Shown here one piece after another: positions 5,972-12,286 of a stretch of 13,783 nucleotides of DNA. The stretch's first letter is position 1; each line of letters opens with the position of its first letter. Origin of the DNA: Anaerolineae bacterium (GTDB taxonomy: Bacteria; Chloroflexota; Anaerolineae; 4572-78; J111); NCBI GenBank assembly GCA_020433835.1, contig JAGRBY010000132.1:1-13783 (forward strand), in the 5' to 3' direction. The notes under the pieces are model-generated. The model ran no database searches. It worked only from the letters and a program-made list of their open reading frames with translations, and was not told the DNA's origin. Position numbers and translations under genes: made by a program.

Positions 5972-8101
5972 CTACGTATAAGATTTAGGAGATGGCGGCA
6001 GGCTGATCCTGACCTTGGTAAATTGGTCTGCGACACTTTCAACATTGAGTTCGCCGCCGATGATGGCCAGCATGGTGCTGTGCAGAGCCAGACCTTGGCC
6101 GGTTCCCGCCGGTTTTGGCGATTGAATTCCTCGGCCATTATCCTTTATACAAATCAACAACATATCTTGAATAGCAACAGAAACCTCAAGTGTAAGCGGT
6201 GCGGTCGATGTCGGATCGCGGGCGTGCCGGGCGGCGTTGCGAATGGACTCTCGTGCTGCGTAAAATAATACTTCGCTGGTCAGCGTCGATAGCGAGCGCA
6301 AATGCGCTTCGGCAGTCGGCTCAATTTGCCACGTTACGGCGTCGAAGGCGTTGGGGAATTCATCGGCGACAACACGATGGAGGGCCGTAACAAAGCCTAA
6401 TCGGTCTAGCGTTGGAGCAGGCGATTTCGGCATCTCGCGCAGCAGATCGGAGATTTGGTGGTGGGCTTGCGTTAGCGTGTCGATGGCCTCAGCATTTGCG
6501 CCGTTGACGCCGGGCATTGCGCTCAAACTCAGCAGCGCTGTGTGCAACTGCGGTAAGATGTCGTCGTGCAGCACACGGCGCGTCCGGCGGTCGAGTATCT
6601 GGCTTTCGGCCAGCCGCTGGCGCTGGAGGCTCATCAAGCGGCGGGCGATTTCAGCGCTGGCTTGGGTATCGATGAGGCGTTCGCCGCCGGCTCTGGCAAT
6701 TTCAATCTCTTCTTGCGTGTATAAGCCATCATCCCCCTTTGGCCCTAGCCAGAAAATGCCGATAAGACCCCGTTCGCTCCATAGCGGTATCGCCCACAAT
6801 AGGCCGTTATTCTGATTAGGGTCGAGGCGCAAGCACATCGTTTCCGGCTGGAGATTCGACATCATTTCCGGTGGTAAAGCGGGCAAGGGTTGGATCGCAG
6901 GATAAGCGAGTGGCTGAACCAGCGGCGCAAGAGAGCCGAACGGCGTCAACATCGCTTTCTGAACGCCCAAAATATCTTCACACAACGCTTTGAACGGCGT
7001 CGTGCTATCGACCTCATCCGGTGGCGCTGTCGATGGAGCCAATAGATGCTCGTATAGCCGCTGGCTGGTGACAAAGGGCCGCAAGCGTCGAATGTAACGG
7101 TCACGCCAGGTGTAGGATCGCCAGTTGAGCAGGGCGAAAAAAAGCGTCATCAGCAGCGTTGTCAACAGCAGCGTGTAGATGGCTCGCATCTGCAATGTCA
7201 GGCTCCAACTGACGACCGCGCCGTAGCCCACCGCCAACACAATGGCGTTAAACCACTGCCGCTGAAACTCGCCGCGCGGAAGCGTCTTGCCGGTAAAAAT
7301 TTCGTAGGAGACGACCGCCTGACCCAACAGAATAATAGCGAGAGCAATCAGCGTCGAGATAACCACATCGAAGCCAGCGATAATCACACCCATTGTCGGT
7401 AGATCGCGAATCAAACTGCCGTGCGTGACGTTGACGAGCACCCAACCGATAACACTCGCCACCAGCAGACTGACCAGCAGCATGACGATGGTGGTTGCCA
7501 CCAGCCACGGTCTGGCCCGGCGGCGACCTTCGTCGCCCATCAATCGCTCTGAGGCTAATGGGTGCCGCAAGGCGCGTAACGCCAAGCCGAGACATAGGAT
7601 AATGTAGAGCGGATAACTGACGAGAAATAAGGATAAGCCGTTGACCTGCGCCGCTGCTGCAAAATGGAACATGACGACTTCGGCAAACGGGGGCAGCGGG
7701 CTGGCAAACACCAACCAACCGATCAATCCGACCAGCCCGCCAAAGGCCAACGCCAGCCAGCCGCGCTGTTGGCGCGGCCAGCGCGCAGTGCGATCATCCC
7801 AGTAGCCGGTATACCACAACATAATCACATACCAGACAAACGGCAGCGCAATGACCGGAATCCAGCCGATACGCCACCAGAAGTTGAGCGTGCTGCTAAA
7901 GACGCTAAGTCCATACCCCAGGATAGCCGAATGGATGACGAAAAAGGTTGCGCCCAGCAACGTGCCGCCACCCGTCAACCATACGCCCCAAGTGCGCCGT
8001 TCGGCGTTGAGCAGCACTGTTACGCCCAACCAAAACTGCAATATGACATTGACCAAAGAAACGGCCAACGTGGCCCAATCGAAAAAGAAGCTACCAGTCA
8101 T
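5972..8101 (-). CDS. Multi-span membrane histidine kinase, NarL/HisKA_3 type
   Basis: A 709-residue sensor kinase. Residues 10-325 contain about eight or nine hydrophobic segments (for example 12-34, 44-66, 75-98, 113-133, 199-225, 235-263, 283-325), a sensory membrane module I cannot assign to a family. Residues 365-480 look like a GAF-type domain. The dimerisation/phosphoacceptor helix has RRVLHDDILPQLH with His512 as probable phosphorylated residue, as in HisKA_3 kinases. The ATPase domain shows the N box (ESIRNAARHA, Asn622), DNGRGI (654-659) and GTGQGLAL (666-673), so the protein looks active. The product should phosphorylate the response regulator encoded 73 bp upstream. The ATG at 8101 is the only start giving the first membrane segment, yet it lacks a ribosome binding site and follows a 22-bp inverted repeat. 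Translation may depend on that structure. Confidence 0.9.
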   Translation of the reverse strand: MTGSFFFDWATLAVSLVNVILQFWLGVTVLLNAERRTWGVWLTGGGTLLGATFFVIHSAILGYGLSVFSSTLNFWWRIGWIPVIALPFVWYVIMLWYTGYWDDRTARWPRQQRGWLALAFGGLVGLIGWLVFASPLPPFAEVVMFHFAAAAQVNGLSLFLVSYPLYIILCLGLALRALRHPLASERLMGDEGRRRARPWLVATTIVMLLVSLLVASVIGWVLVNVTHGSLIRDLPTMGVIIAGFDVVISTLIALAIILLGQAVVSYEIFTGKTLPRGEFQRQWFNAIVLAVGYGAVVSWSLTLQMRAIYTLLLTTLLMTLFFALLNWRSYTWRDRYIRRLRPFVTSQRLYEHLLAPSTAPPDEVDSTTPFKALCEDILGVQKAMLTPFGSLAPLVQPLAYPAIQPLPALPPEMMSNLQPETMCLRLDPNQNNGLLWAIPLWSERGLIGIFWLGPKGDDGLYTQEEIEIARAGGERLIDTQASAEIARRLMSLQRQRLAESQILDRRTRRVLHDDILPQLHTALLSLSAMPGVNGANAEAIDTLTQAHHQISDLLREMPKSPAPTLDRLGFVTALHRVVADEFPNAFDAVTWQIEPTAEAHLRSLSTLTSEVLFYAARESIRNAARHARDPTSTAPLTLEVSVAIQDMLLICIKDNGRGIQSPKPAGTGQGLALHSTMLAIIGGELNVESVADQFTKVRISLPPSPKSYT

Positions 8102-8108
8102 TGGAATT

Positions 8109-8167
8109 ATGAGGGATGAATTATGAATTATGAGGTTTTTCTTCCTAATTCATAATTCATCCCTCAT
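8109..8167. promoter_or_regulatory. 22-bp perfect inverted repeat between response regulator and kinase genes
   Basis: 8109-8130 and 8146-8167 are perfect reverse complements (22 bp each) around a 15-nt loop containing TTTTTC. The arms are made of AATTATG-type heptamers and a GAGGGATG block. The structure fills nearly all of the 73-bp gap between the response regulator stop (8175) and the kinase ATG (8101). In the minus-strand transcript it would form a long A/U-rich stem-loop just before the kinase start. It could lower kinase expression, stabilise the upstream mRNA, or simply be a mobile palindromic repeat. Confidence 0.75.
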
Positions 8168-8174
8168 CCTTTTC

Positions 8175-8912
8175 TTATCCTTCCCATTCTATCCATTCGC
8201 CACGTTCATTGACGATGCGGGGGATACCTTCGGTGTCCCAGGTGATGAGGCGACCGGCGCGGGCGATGATGGCGGCGCGGGTGCGAGCGACTTTTTCATC
8301 GGATGCGGTTTCGTTGAGGCCCCAGGTGGTGTAGATTTGGCCGTTGACGCGGCTGATAGTGCGTTTGTCGCGAAAGCCGAGCCGAGAGGCGATTTGTTGG
8401 TTGGTGAGTCCTTGCGTGAGCATTTTGGCGACGACCTGCTCGTTGGGTTCCAGCAGGGCCATCGGGTTGTGATCATCTTTGTGGCGCACCTCTTTCACCC
8501 GTGACTCGATGTCAGGGTCGATGAAGCCGCGCCCGGTGACGGCATCGCGCAGGAGGGGTAAAATCATTTGGGGCAGCAGGTAGTTCGACTTGCGAACGTA
8601 GGCATAGTGGCTCAAAATTCCGGAGTCGCGGAAGGCGCGGTAATAGTCATCGTCATCTTGGATAGAATAAAAGACGACCGGCAAACGGGGATATTCGCGT
8701 CGAATGGCAACCGCCGCCTCGATACCGTTCAGTTGGCCGGCTAATTGAACATCCATCAAAATAACCTCCGGCGGCGACGCCAGGCAGAACTCAATGGCTG
8801 TTTCGCCGGCATCGCAGTCGCCGCAAACGCGAACCGCTTGGGTATTTTCCAGGCCGCTTTGCAAAGCCGCCCGAAGGTTGTGGTTGTCTTCAACAATAAG
8901 TAGATTGAGCAA
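8175..8912 (-). CDS. NarL/LuxR-type response regulator
   Basis: A 245-residue two-component response regulator. The receiver domain (1-125) has the acidic pair Glu8/Asp9, phosphorylation site Asp54 in VILMDVQL, Ser83 at the Thr/Ser switch position and Lys108 in VRKSN. Residues 152-200 form a helix-turn-helix effector of LuxR style (LEPNEQVVAKMLTQGL, then TNQQIASRLGF), with a less typical recognition helix (RDKRTISRVNGQIY). The extra C-terminal tail (215-245) contains several Trp and acidic residues. The start codon is TTG: GAGGTG lies five bases upstream and no in-frame ATG sits nearby. The cognate kinase gene follows on the same strand. A promoter with an overlapping dyad lies just upstream, consistent with autoregulation, which is inferred. 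The target genes are unknown. Confidence 0.9.
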   Translation of the reverse strand: MLNLLIVEDNHNLRAALQSGLENTQAVRVCGDCDAGETAIEFCLASPPEVILMDVQLAGQLNGIEAAVAIRREYPRLPVVFYSIQDDDDYYRAFRDSGILSHYAYVRKSNYLLPQMILPLLRDAVTGRGFIDPDIESRVKEVRHKDDHNPMALLEPNEQVVAKMLTQGLTNQQIASRLGFRDKRTISRVNGQIYTTWGLNETASDEKVARTRAAIIARAGRLITWDTEGIPRIVNERGEWIEWEG

Positions 8913-8919
8913 GGCAACA

Positions 8920-8970
8920 CCTCATGAAAATTGTTATCTCTATCATGAGGCATTCAAGGGCTGGGGTCAA
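8920..8970 (-). promoter_or_regulatory. Promoter with overlapping 8-bp dyad for the two-component operon
   Basis: On the minus strand TTGACC (8970-8965, 5/6) and CATGAT (8947-8942, 4/6) are separated by 17 bp, giving a plausible sigma70 promoter. An 8-bp perfect dyad CCTCATGA (8920-8927) / TCATGAGG (8943-8950) with a 15-bp spacer overlaps the -10 hexamer at one end and the GAGGTG ribosome binding site at the other. If transcription starts near 8935 the far arm is not transcribed, so a protein operator is more likely than an mRNA hairpin. Confidence 0.5.
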
Positions 8971-8995
8971 GCACTTGAGTGTGATTAGAGTGAGG

Positions 8996-9040
8996 GAGTT
9001 TATAGAGTTTATGGAGTTTTTCGAGTTTGTAGAGTTGTGA
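8996..9040. repeat. 9-bp tandem array (GAGTTTATA type), five units
   Basis: Five exact-length 9-bp units each begin with GAGTT; the first is GAGTTTATA and the others vary in the last three or four bases. The array lies between the response regulator promoter and the GAGATTG array that follows the pseudokinase gene. Confidence 0.7.
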
Positions 9041-9052
9041 TGCGTTGATTAT

Positions 9053-9097
9053 CAATCTCCATTCTCTCAATCTCTAATCTCCAATCTCCTAATCTCC
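9053..9097. repeat. GAGATTG heptamer array 3' of the pseudokinase gene (seen as CAATCTC on +)
   Basis: About six degenerate copies of CAATCTC/TAATCTC (two of them 8 bp) end five bases from the stop codon of the minus-strand kinase-like gene. Read in the direction of that gene the unit is GAGATTG, the same unit and orientation as the array after the LamG-domain gene at 5159-5202. Confidence 0.75.
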
Positions 9098-9101
9098 TCT
9101 T

Positions 9102-10655
9102 CTACTGCTGCCACTCATAATCACTATAATAATCTCTTTCAACCATTTGCCCTTCGCCCAGCTCAAACACCCCTTTTGTCGAGGCGAGCGCCTGGCCGCC
9201 GGGGGTATGAGTCATATAGAGATATGATCCGGCATTGAGTAAAAACTCTTTGCGGTTGTTGGGTGGCACGACAAGCGAGGCATCGGTTGGGCCGGAAACA
9301 TCAACCACTAAATCGAAGCCGGTCGGGTTATAAAAATGAAAGATACCCTGACCAACCGGTATAGAGGGTTCTTGCGGAGGCGCAGTGGTCGGGGTGGGGG
9401 TGGCGACAATGCGAACCTGCGCGAGAGTCGCGGTAGGTGTTACCGTGGTTGTAGCGCGTAGCCGCGTGGTCGCCGGGGATCGAGTCGGCAGCAGGCTGTC
9501 GACCAGGGTGACGTTCTGGACATTCTGTGGTTCGAGTTCCGCCGTTACCAGCACGACTTCATTGGGCGCAGCGGTGGGCGGGATTATATCGCGCAGATAA
9601 TCTTCGGTGGGTGTGGGCGTAGGCAGAGTCGAGTCGACAATGACCGGTGGCGATTGAATGATCGGCGGATTCTGTTTGAGGCCCAACTCGTAGCCAGTCC
9701 AGGCTGCAACTACTGCCACCAGTAAAATAATGACTGTGGCACTGCTCATATAAAAAACATCCTTGAACTTGACTCGGCTTGAACGCTCACGCTGCTCGAG
9801 CGGGATAAGGCTTTTGTACTGGCGAGTCGAAGTGCGGGTTTTGTTGGCGATGCCCAGCGCACGGGCAAACTCGGCGCCGGTGTTGTAACGCACATCGACA
9901 CTTTTGGAGAGCATGCGGCTCACCACCTCGCTGACGGCAAGCGGCACGCTGGTGTTGACGTCGTGCAGCGGGCGCGGCTGGCGATGGGCATGGGCGTGAA
10001 ATACCGTCGAGCGCGGGCCGGTAAAGGGCGACTGTTTAGCCAGAAGTTGATAGGCAATAATGCCCAATGAGTAGAGATCGGCCGGGCGGCTGGGGCCTTC
10101 GCCGCGTACGCGCTCCGGGGCAACGATTTCCGGTGAGGTTACGGCGTAGCTGTTCTCGGCCAGGTTGTTACCATAGATAGCCTGGCTGTGCCCGAAATTG
10201 TTGACATAGACATGGTCGTCGGCATCCAAGAAAATTTGGTGAAGCGATAAATCGCCATGCAGCACCGAGGCATGATGCGCATAATCAAGTGCTGAGGCTA
10301 TCTGCCCGATAATGTATTCGGTGCGGCTCAGGGATAGCGGCCCTTCCTGCTCAACGACCTCGGCCAGAGGGCGGGCATCAATATCGTCTTGCACCACGTA
10401 AAGCTGGTTGCCCTCATCTTCGGCCTCGTAGCTGGCAATAAGGTTGGGGTGCTCTAGCGCTGCCGCCTGTCGGGTGATGTGTTTGAAGCGCCTGCGAAAA
10501 AACTCGTCGTGGGCCAGTAACGGAGCAGCAATCTTTATAACAACCGGCAACTTATCGGCCGTACGGAAGCCCCGGTACAGGGTGAACCATGCGTTTTGGC
10601 TGAGTTCGGTTTCCAGCGTATACTTTTCTAAAAGGATATCAATCGTCGCAGTCAT
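9102..10655 (-). CDS. Membrane-anchored Ser/Thr protein kinase-like protein, predicted pseudokinase
   Basis: A 517-residue protein. Residues 10-268 follow the bacterial Hanks-type kinase fold: Lys41 in VVIKI, EHPNLI (68-73), HGDL (133-136), APERVRG (179-185) and DLYSLGIIAYQLL (193-205). Most catalytic signatures are altered. The glycine-rich loop (ELSQNAWFTLYRG, 17-29) has no internal glycine, the helix-C Glu aligns with Ile60, HRDLKPxN reads HGDLSLHQ with Lys and Asn missing, and DFG reads NFG (153-155). ATP binding and phosphotransfer are therefore doubtful. One membrane helix (300-324) is followed by a Pro/Thr linker (340-432) and a small beta-rich domain (436-517) expected outside the cell. 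It probably couples an external signal or ligand to a cytoplasmic scaffold. The ATG is supported by GGAGAG about six bases upstream. It is transcribed alone, divergent from the HipA-like gene. Confidence 0.85.
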   Translation of the reverse strand: MTATIDILLEKYTLETELSQNAWFTLYRGFRTADKLPVVIKIAAPLLAHDEFFRRRFKHITRQAAALEHPNLIASYEAEDEGNQLYVVQDDIDARPLAEVVEQEGPLSLSRTEYIIGQIASALDYAHHASVLHGDLSLHQIFLDADDHVYVNNFGHSQAIYGNNLAENSYAVTSPEIVAPERVRGEGPSRPADLYSLGIIAYQLLAKQSPFTGPRSTVFHAHAHRQPRPLHDVNTSVPLAVSEVVSRMLSKSVDVRYNTGAEFARALGIANKTRTSTRQYKSLIPLEQRERSSRVKFKDVFYMSSATVIILLVAVVAAWTGYELGLKQNPPIIQSPPVIVDSTLPTPTPTEDYLRDIIPPTAAPNEVVLVTAELEPQNVQNVTLVDSLLPTRSPATTRLRATTTVTPTATLAQVRIVATPTPTTAPPQEPSIPVGQGIFHFYNPTGFDLVVDVSGPTDASLVVPPNNRKEFLLNAGSYLYMTHTPGGQALASTKGVFELGEGQMVERDYYSDYEWQQ

Positions 10656-10713
10656 GGGGACTCTCCATTTTCAGGTGACGTGTAGCTTAATAGAGATAGT
10701 GAGACGGTACACA

Positions 10714-10743
10714 CAGGCCATCAGGCCTGACATCTCTCAGGCC
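10714..10743. promoter_or_regulatory. Palindrome TCAGGCCTGA with flanking CAGGCC repeats
   Basis: A perfect 10-bp palindrome TCAGGCCTGA (10721-10730) overlaps one of three direct CAGGCC copies (10714, 10722, 10738). It lies about 60-90 bp upstream of the pseudokinase start and about 60 bp before the -35 of the HipA-like promoter, in the shared divergent region. An operator for either gene is possible. Confidence 0.35.
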
Positions 10744-10801
10744 GAATGCCCTATTTCAAAACGTTCGAGCTATTGAGGATCCACAAAATGCTCTCGAGGT
10801 T

Positions 10802-10830
10802 TTCACTACTTTATACGTATCTGGTATAGT
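10802..10830 (+). promoter_or_regulatory. Sigma70-type promoter for the HipA-like/DUF3037 operon
   Basis: TTCACT (10802-10807, 4/6 match to -35) and TATAGT (10825-10830, 5/6 match to -10) are separated by 17 bp. Transcription would begin near 10837, giving a leader of about 90 bases before the ATG at 10927. Predicted from consensus only. Confidence 0.5.
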
Positions 10831-10926
10831 TTCCTTCATTAAAAACGAGGCATAACAAGGCGATTAGTACTTTTTTACTTGTTTTTCGCCAACCCACCCA
10901 TCAACGTCAAGGATTTAGGATTTACC

Positions 10927-11709
10927 ATGATCAGAACTGTTTCTGCTGTTCGCTATGTGACGCCCCTGCGCGAAGGGGGGTCGTTACCGGCGATTGTTGA
11001 GGCCGATGACGGTCAACTGTATGTGATGAAATTTGTGGGGGCCGGTCAAGGTCCGAAGGCACTTATCGCCGAGTTGGTCGCCGGAGAAATAGCCCGTGCG
11101 CTGCAATTTCGCGTGCCGGAGATTGTTTTTGTTGAGCTAGATGCTCAGCTTGGCCGCTCGGAGCCGGACCCTGAAATTCAGGATTTATTGCAGGCCAGCG
11201 CGGGTCGGCTTAACCTGGGGCTGCGCTACTTGCCCAATGCGCTCGATTTCAACATGCTGCTCAAGCCACCACCTGATCCCGATCTGGCTTCGGCGATTGT
11301 CTGGTTCGATGCCTATGTTACCAATGTTGACCGTACGGCCCGTAACGTCAACATGCTGCTGTGGGAAGATAATTTGTGGCTGATCGATCACGGCGCATCG
11401 CTTTATTTTCATCATAGTTGGGATGATTATCTGGCTCGAAGTAAAAGCCCTTTTGCATTGATCAAAGATCACACCCTGCTCTCATTTGCCGCAAAGCTGC
11501 CTGAATCCGACGCCATTCTTCGCCCGCAGCTCACAAAGCCGCTGTTGCGGACGATAATCGATGAAATTCCGGCTGAGTGGCTGGGCGATGAACCGGCCTT
11601 TGCCACCCAGAGCAAACATCGCGAAGCCTACGTTAATTATCTGGTCAGCCGTTCCGAAACCACAGCGTTTGTGGAGGAAGCTATCCATGCCCGCACCAAG
11701 CTCGTTTGA
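10927..11709 (+). CDS. HipA-like kinase (HipA_2 type)
   Basis: A 260-residue protein of the short HipA-like kinase group. Lys35 in YVMKF would anchor the ATP phosphates. Glu49 and Glu54 lie on the next helix. NVDRTARNVN (133-142) fits the catalytic loop, with Asp135 as base and Asn140/Asn142 for metal binding, and IDHG (153-156) replaces the DFG metal motif with Asp154 retained. All essential residues seem present, so an active kinase is likely. It is much shorter than E. coli HipA (about 440 residues), lacking the N-terminal subdomain. The start at 10927 is preferred over an upstream non-ATG start at 10879 because AGGA lies about 8 bases upstream and the homologous sequence begins here. Its end overlaps the DUF3037 gene by 23 bp, implying co-translation. 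No HipB-like DNA-binding gene is adjacent. The substrate is unknown. Confidence 0.85.
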   Translation: MIRTVSAVRYVTPLREGGSLPAIVEADDGQLYVMKFVGAGQGPKALIAELVAGEIARALQFRVPEIVFVELDAQLGRSEPDPEIQDLLQASAGRLNLGLRYLPNALDFNMLLKPPPDPDLASAIVWFDAYVTNVDRTARNVNMLLWEDNLWLIDHGASLYFHHSWDDYLARSKSPFALIKDHTLLSFAAKLPESDAILRPQLTKPLLRTIIDEIPAEWLGDEPAFATQSKHREAYVNYLVSRSETTAFVEEAIHARTKLV

Positions 11710-12067
11710 TTACGCCGTCATTCGCATTGTGCCTCACGTTGAGCGGGGTGAATTTATCAACGTGGGTATTATTCTGTTTTGCCGCACTCGACGCTTTTTG
11801 GGAGCCATAGTAGAACTCAACCGCCAGCGTCTGGCTGCACTGGCACCTCACTTCGACATCGATAAGGCTGCGGCGCATCTGGAGCTTATCCCCCACATTG
11901 CCGAGGGCAACAGCAGCCCTATCGGCCGTCTCGATCAAGCCGAGCGCTTTCACTGGCTGGTGACGCCGCGCAGCACCAGCATCCAGGTGTCGGAAGTTCA
12001 CACCGGCTTGTGCTACGATCCGCAATCGGCGTTGGAGCATTTGATAGAAAAGATGGTGCGGGTGTAA
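11687..12067 (+). CDS. DUF3037 family protein
   Basis: A 126-residue protein with the DUF3037 signature near its N terminus: FDYAVIRIVPHVERGEFINVG (residues 7-27), then ILFC and a Leu/Arg-rich helical region. The family has no established function to my knowledge, but it is commonly found next to short HipA-like kinases, which is the arrangement here. The start at 11687 lies inside the 3' end of the kinase gene, with GGAGG at 11672-11676 as ribosome binding site. The open frame continues upstream to 11561, but that part only shadows the kinase coding sequence. Translational coupling suggests the two products work together, perhaps as kinase and partner, substrate or neutraliser. That relation is inferred. 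No promoter of its own is visible. Confidence 0.85.
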   Translation: MPAPSSFDYAVIRIVPHVERGEFINVGIILFCRTRRFLGAIVELNRQRLAALAPHFDIDKAAAHLELIPHIAEGNSSPIGRLDQAERFHWLVTPRSTSIQVSEVHTGLCYDPQSALEHLIEKMVRV

Positions 12068-12246
12068 GGCCAAGGCTGAGAGGGCGTAACATTTAGAATA
12101 AGGCGAAGGCTAAGAAAGGCATCCCTCGATACGATCTCGCGTTGTTCGACCTACTCTGGATGCTATTCCCGGTTTTTTGTGACTTTGAATAAACAGAGTT
12201 GTAACTTTTGGGGGTCACTGTGGATTACATACACTCGAAAAATTCC

Positions 12247-12274
12247 CTTACTACCTAATCCCTACCCCCTACTC
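12247..12274. repeat. CCTACCC-type heptamer array 3' of the amine oxidase gene
   Basis: Four 7-bp units, the last three being CCTAATC, CCTACCC and CCTACTC, end 12 bp from the stop codon of the minus-strand amine oxidase gene. Read in the sense of that gene the unit is purine-rich (GGGTAGG-like). The rest of 12068-12246 holds no gene. It contains related AAGGC-rich stretches at 12068-12080 and 12100-12120, and no clear terminator for the DUF3037 gene. Confidence 0.65.
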
Positions 12275-12286
12275 CCGTTATATACC

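Noticed and set aside
7248..8126. Several long open frames on both strands overlapping the histidine kinase gene
   Set aside because: They are shadow frames of a GC-rich gene whose own product has complete, ordered kinase motifs.
10879..10926. Earlier non-ATG start for the HipA-like kinase
   Set aside because: The extra 16 residues have no family resemblance, while the ATG at 10927 has an upstream AGGA and begins at the expected position.
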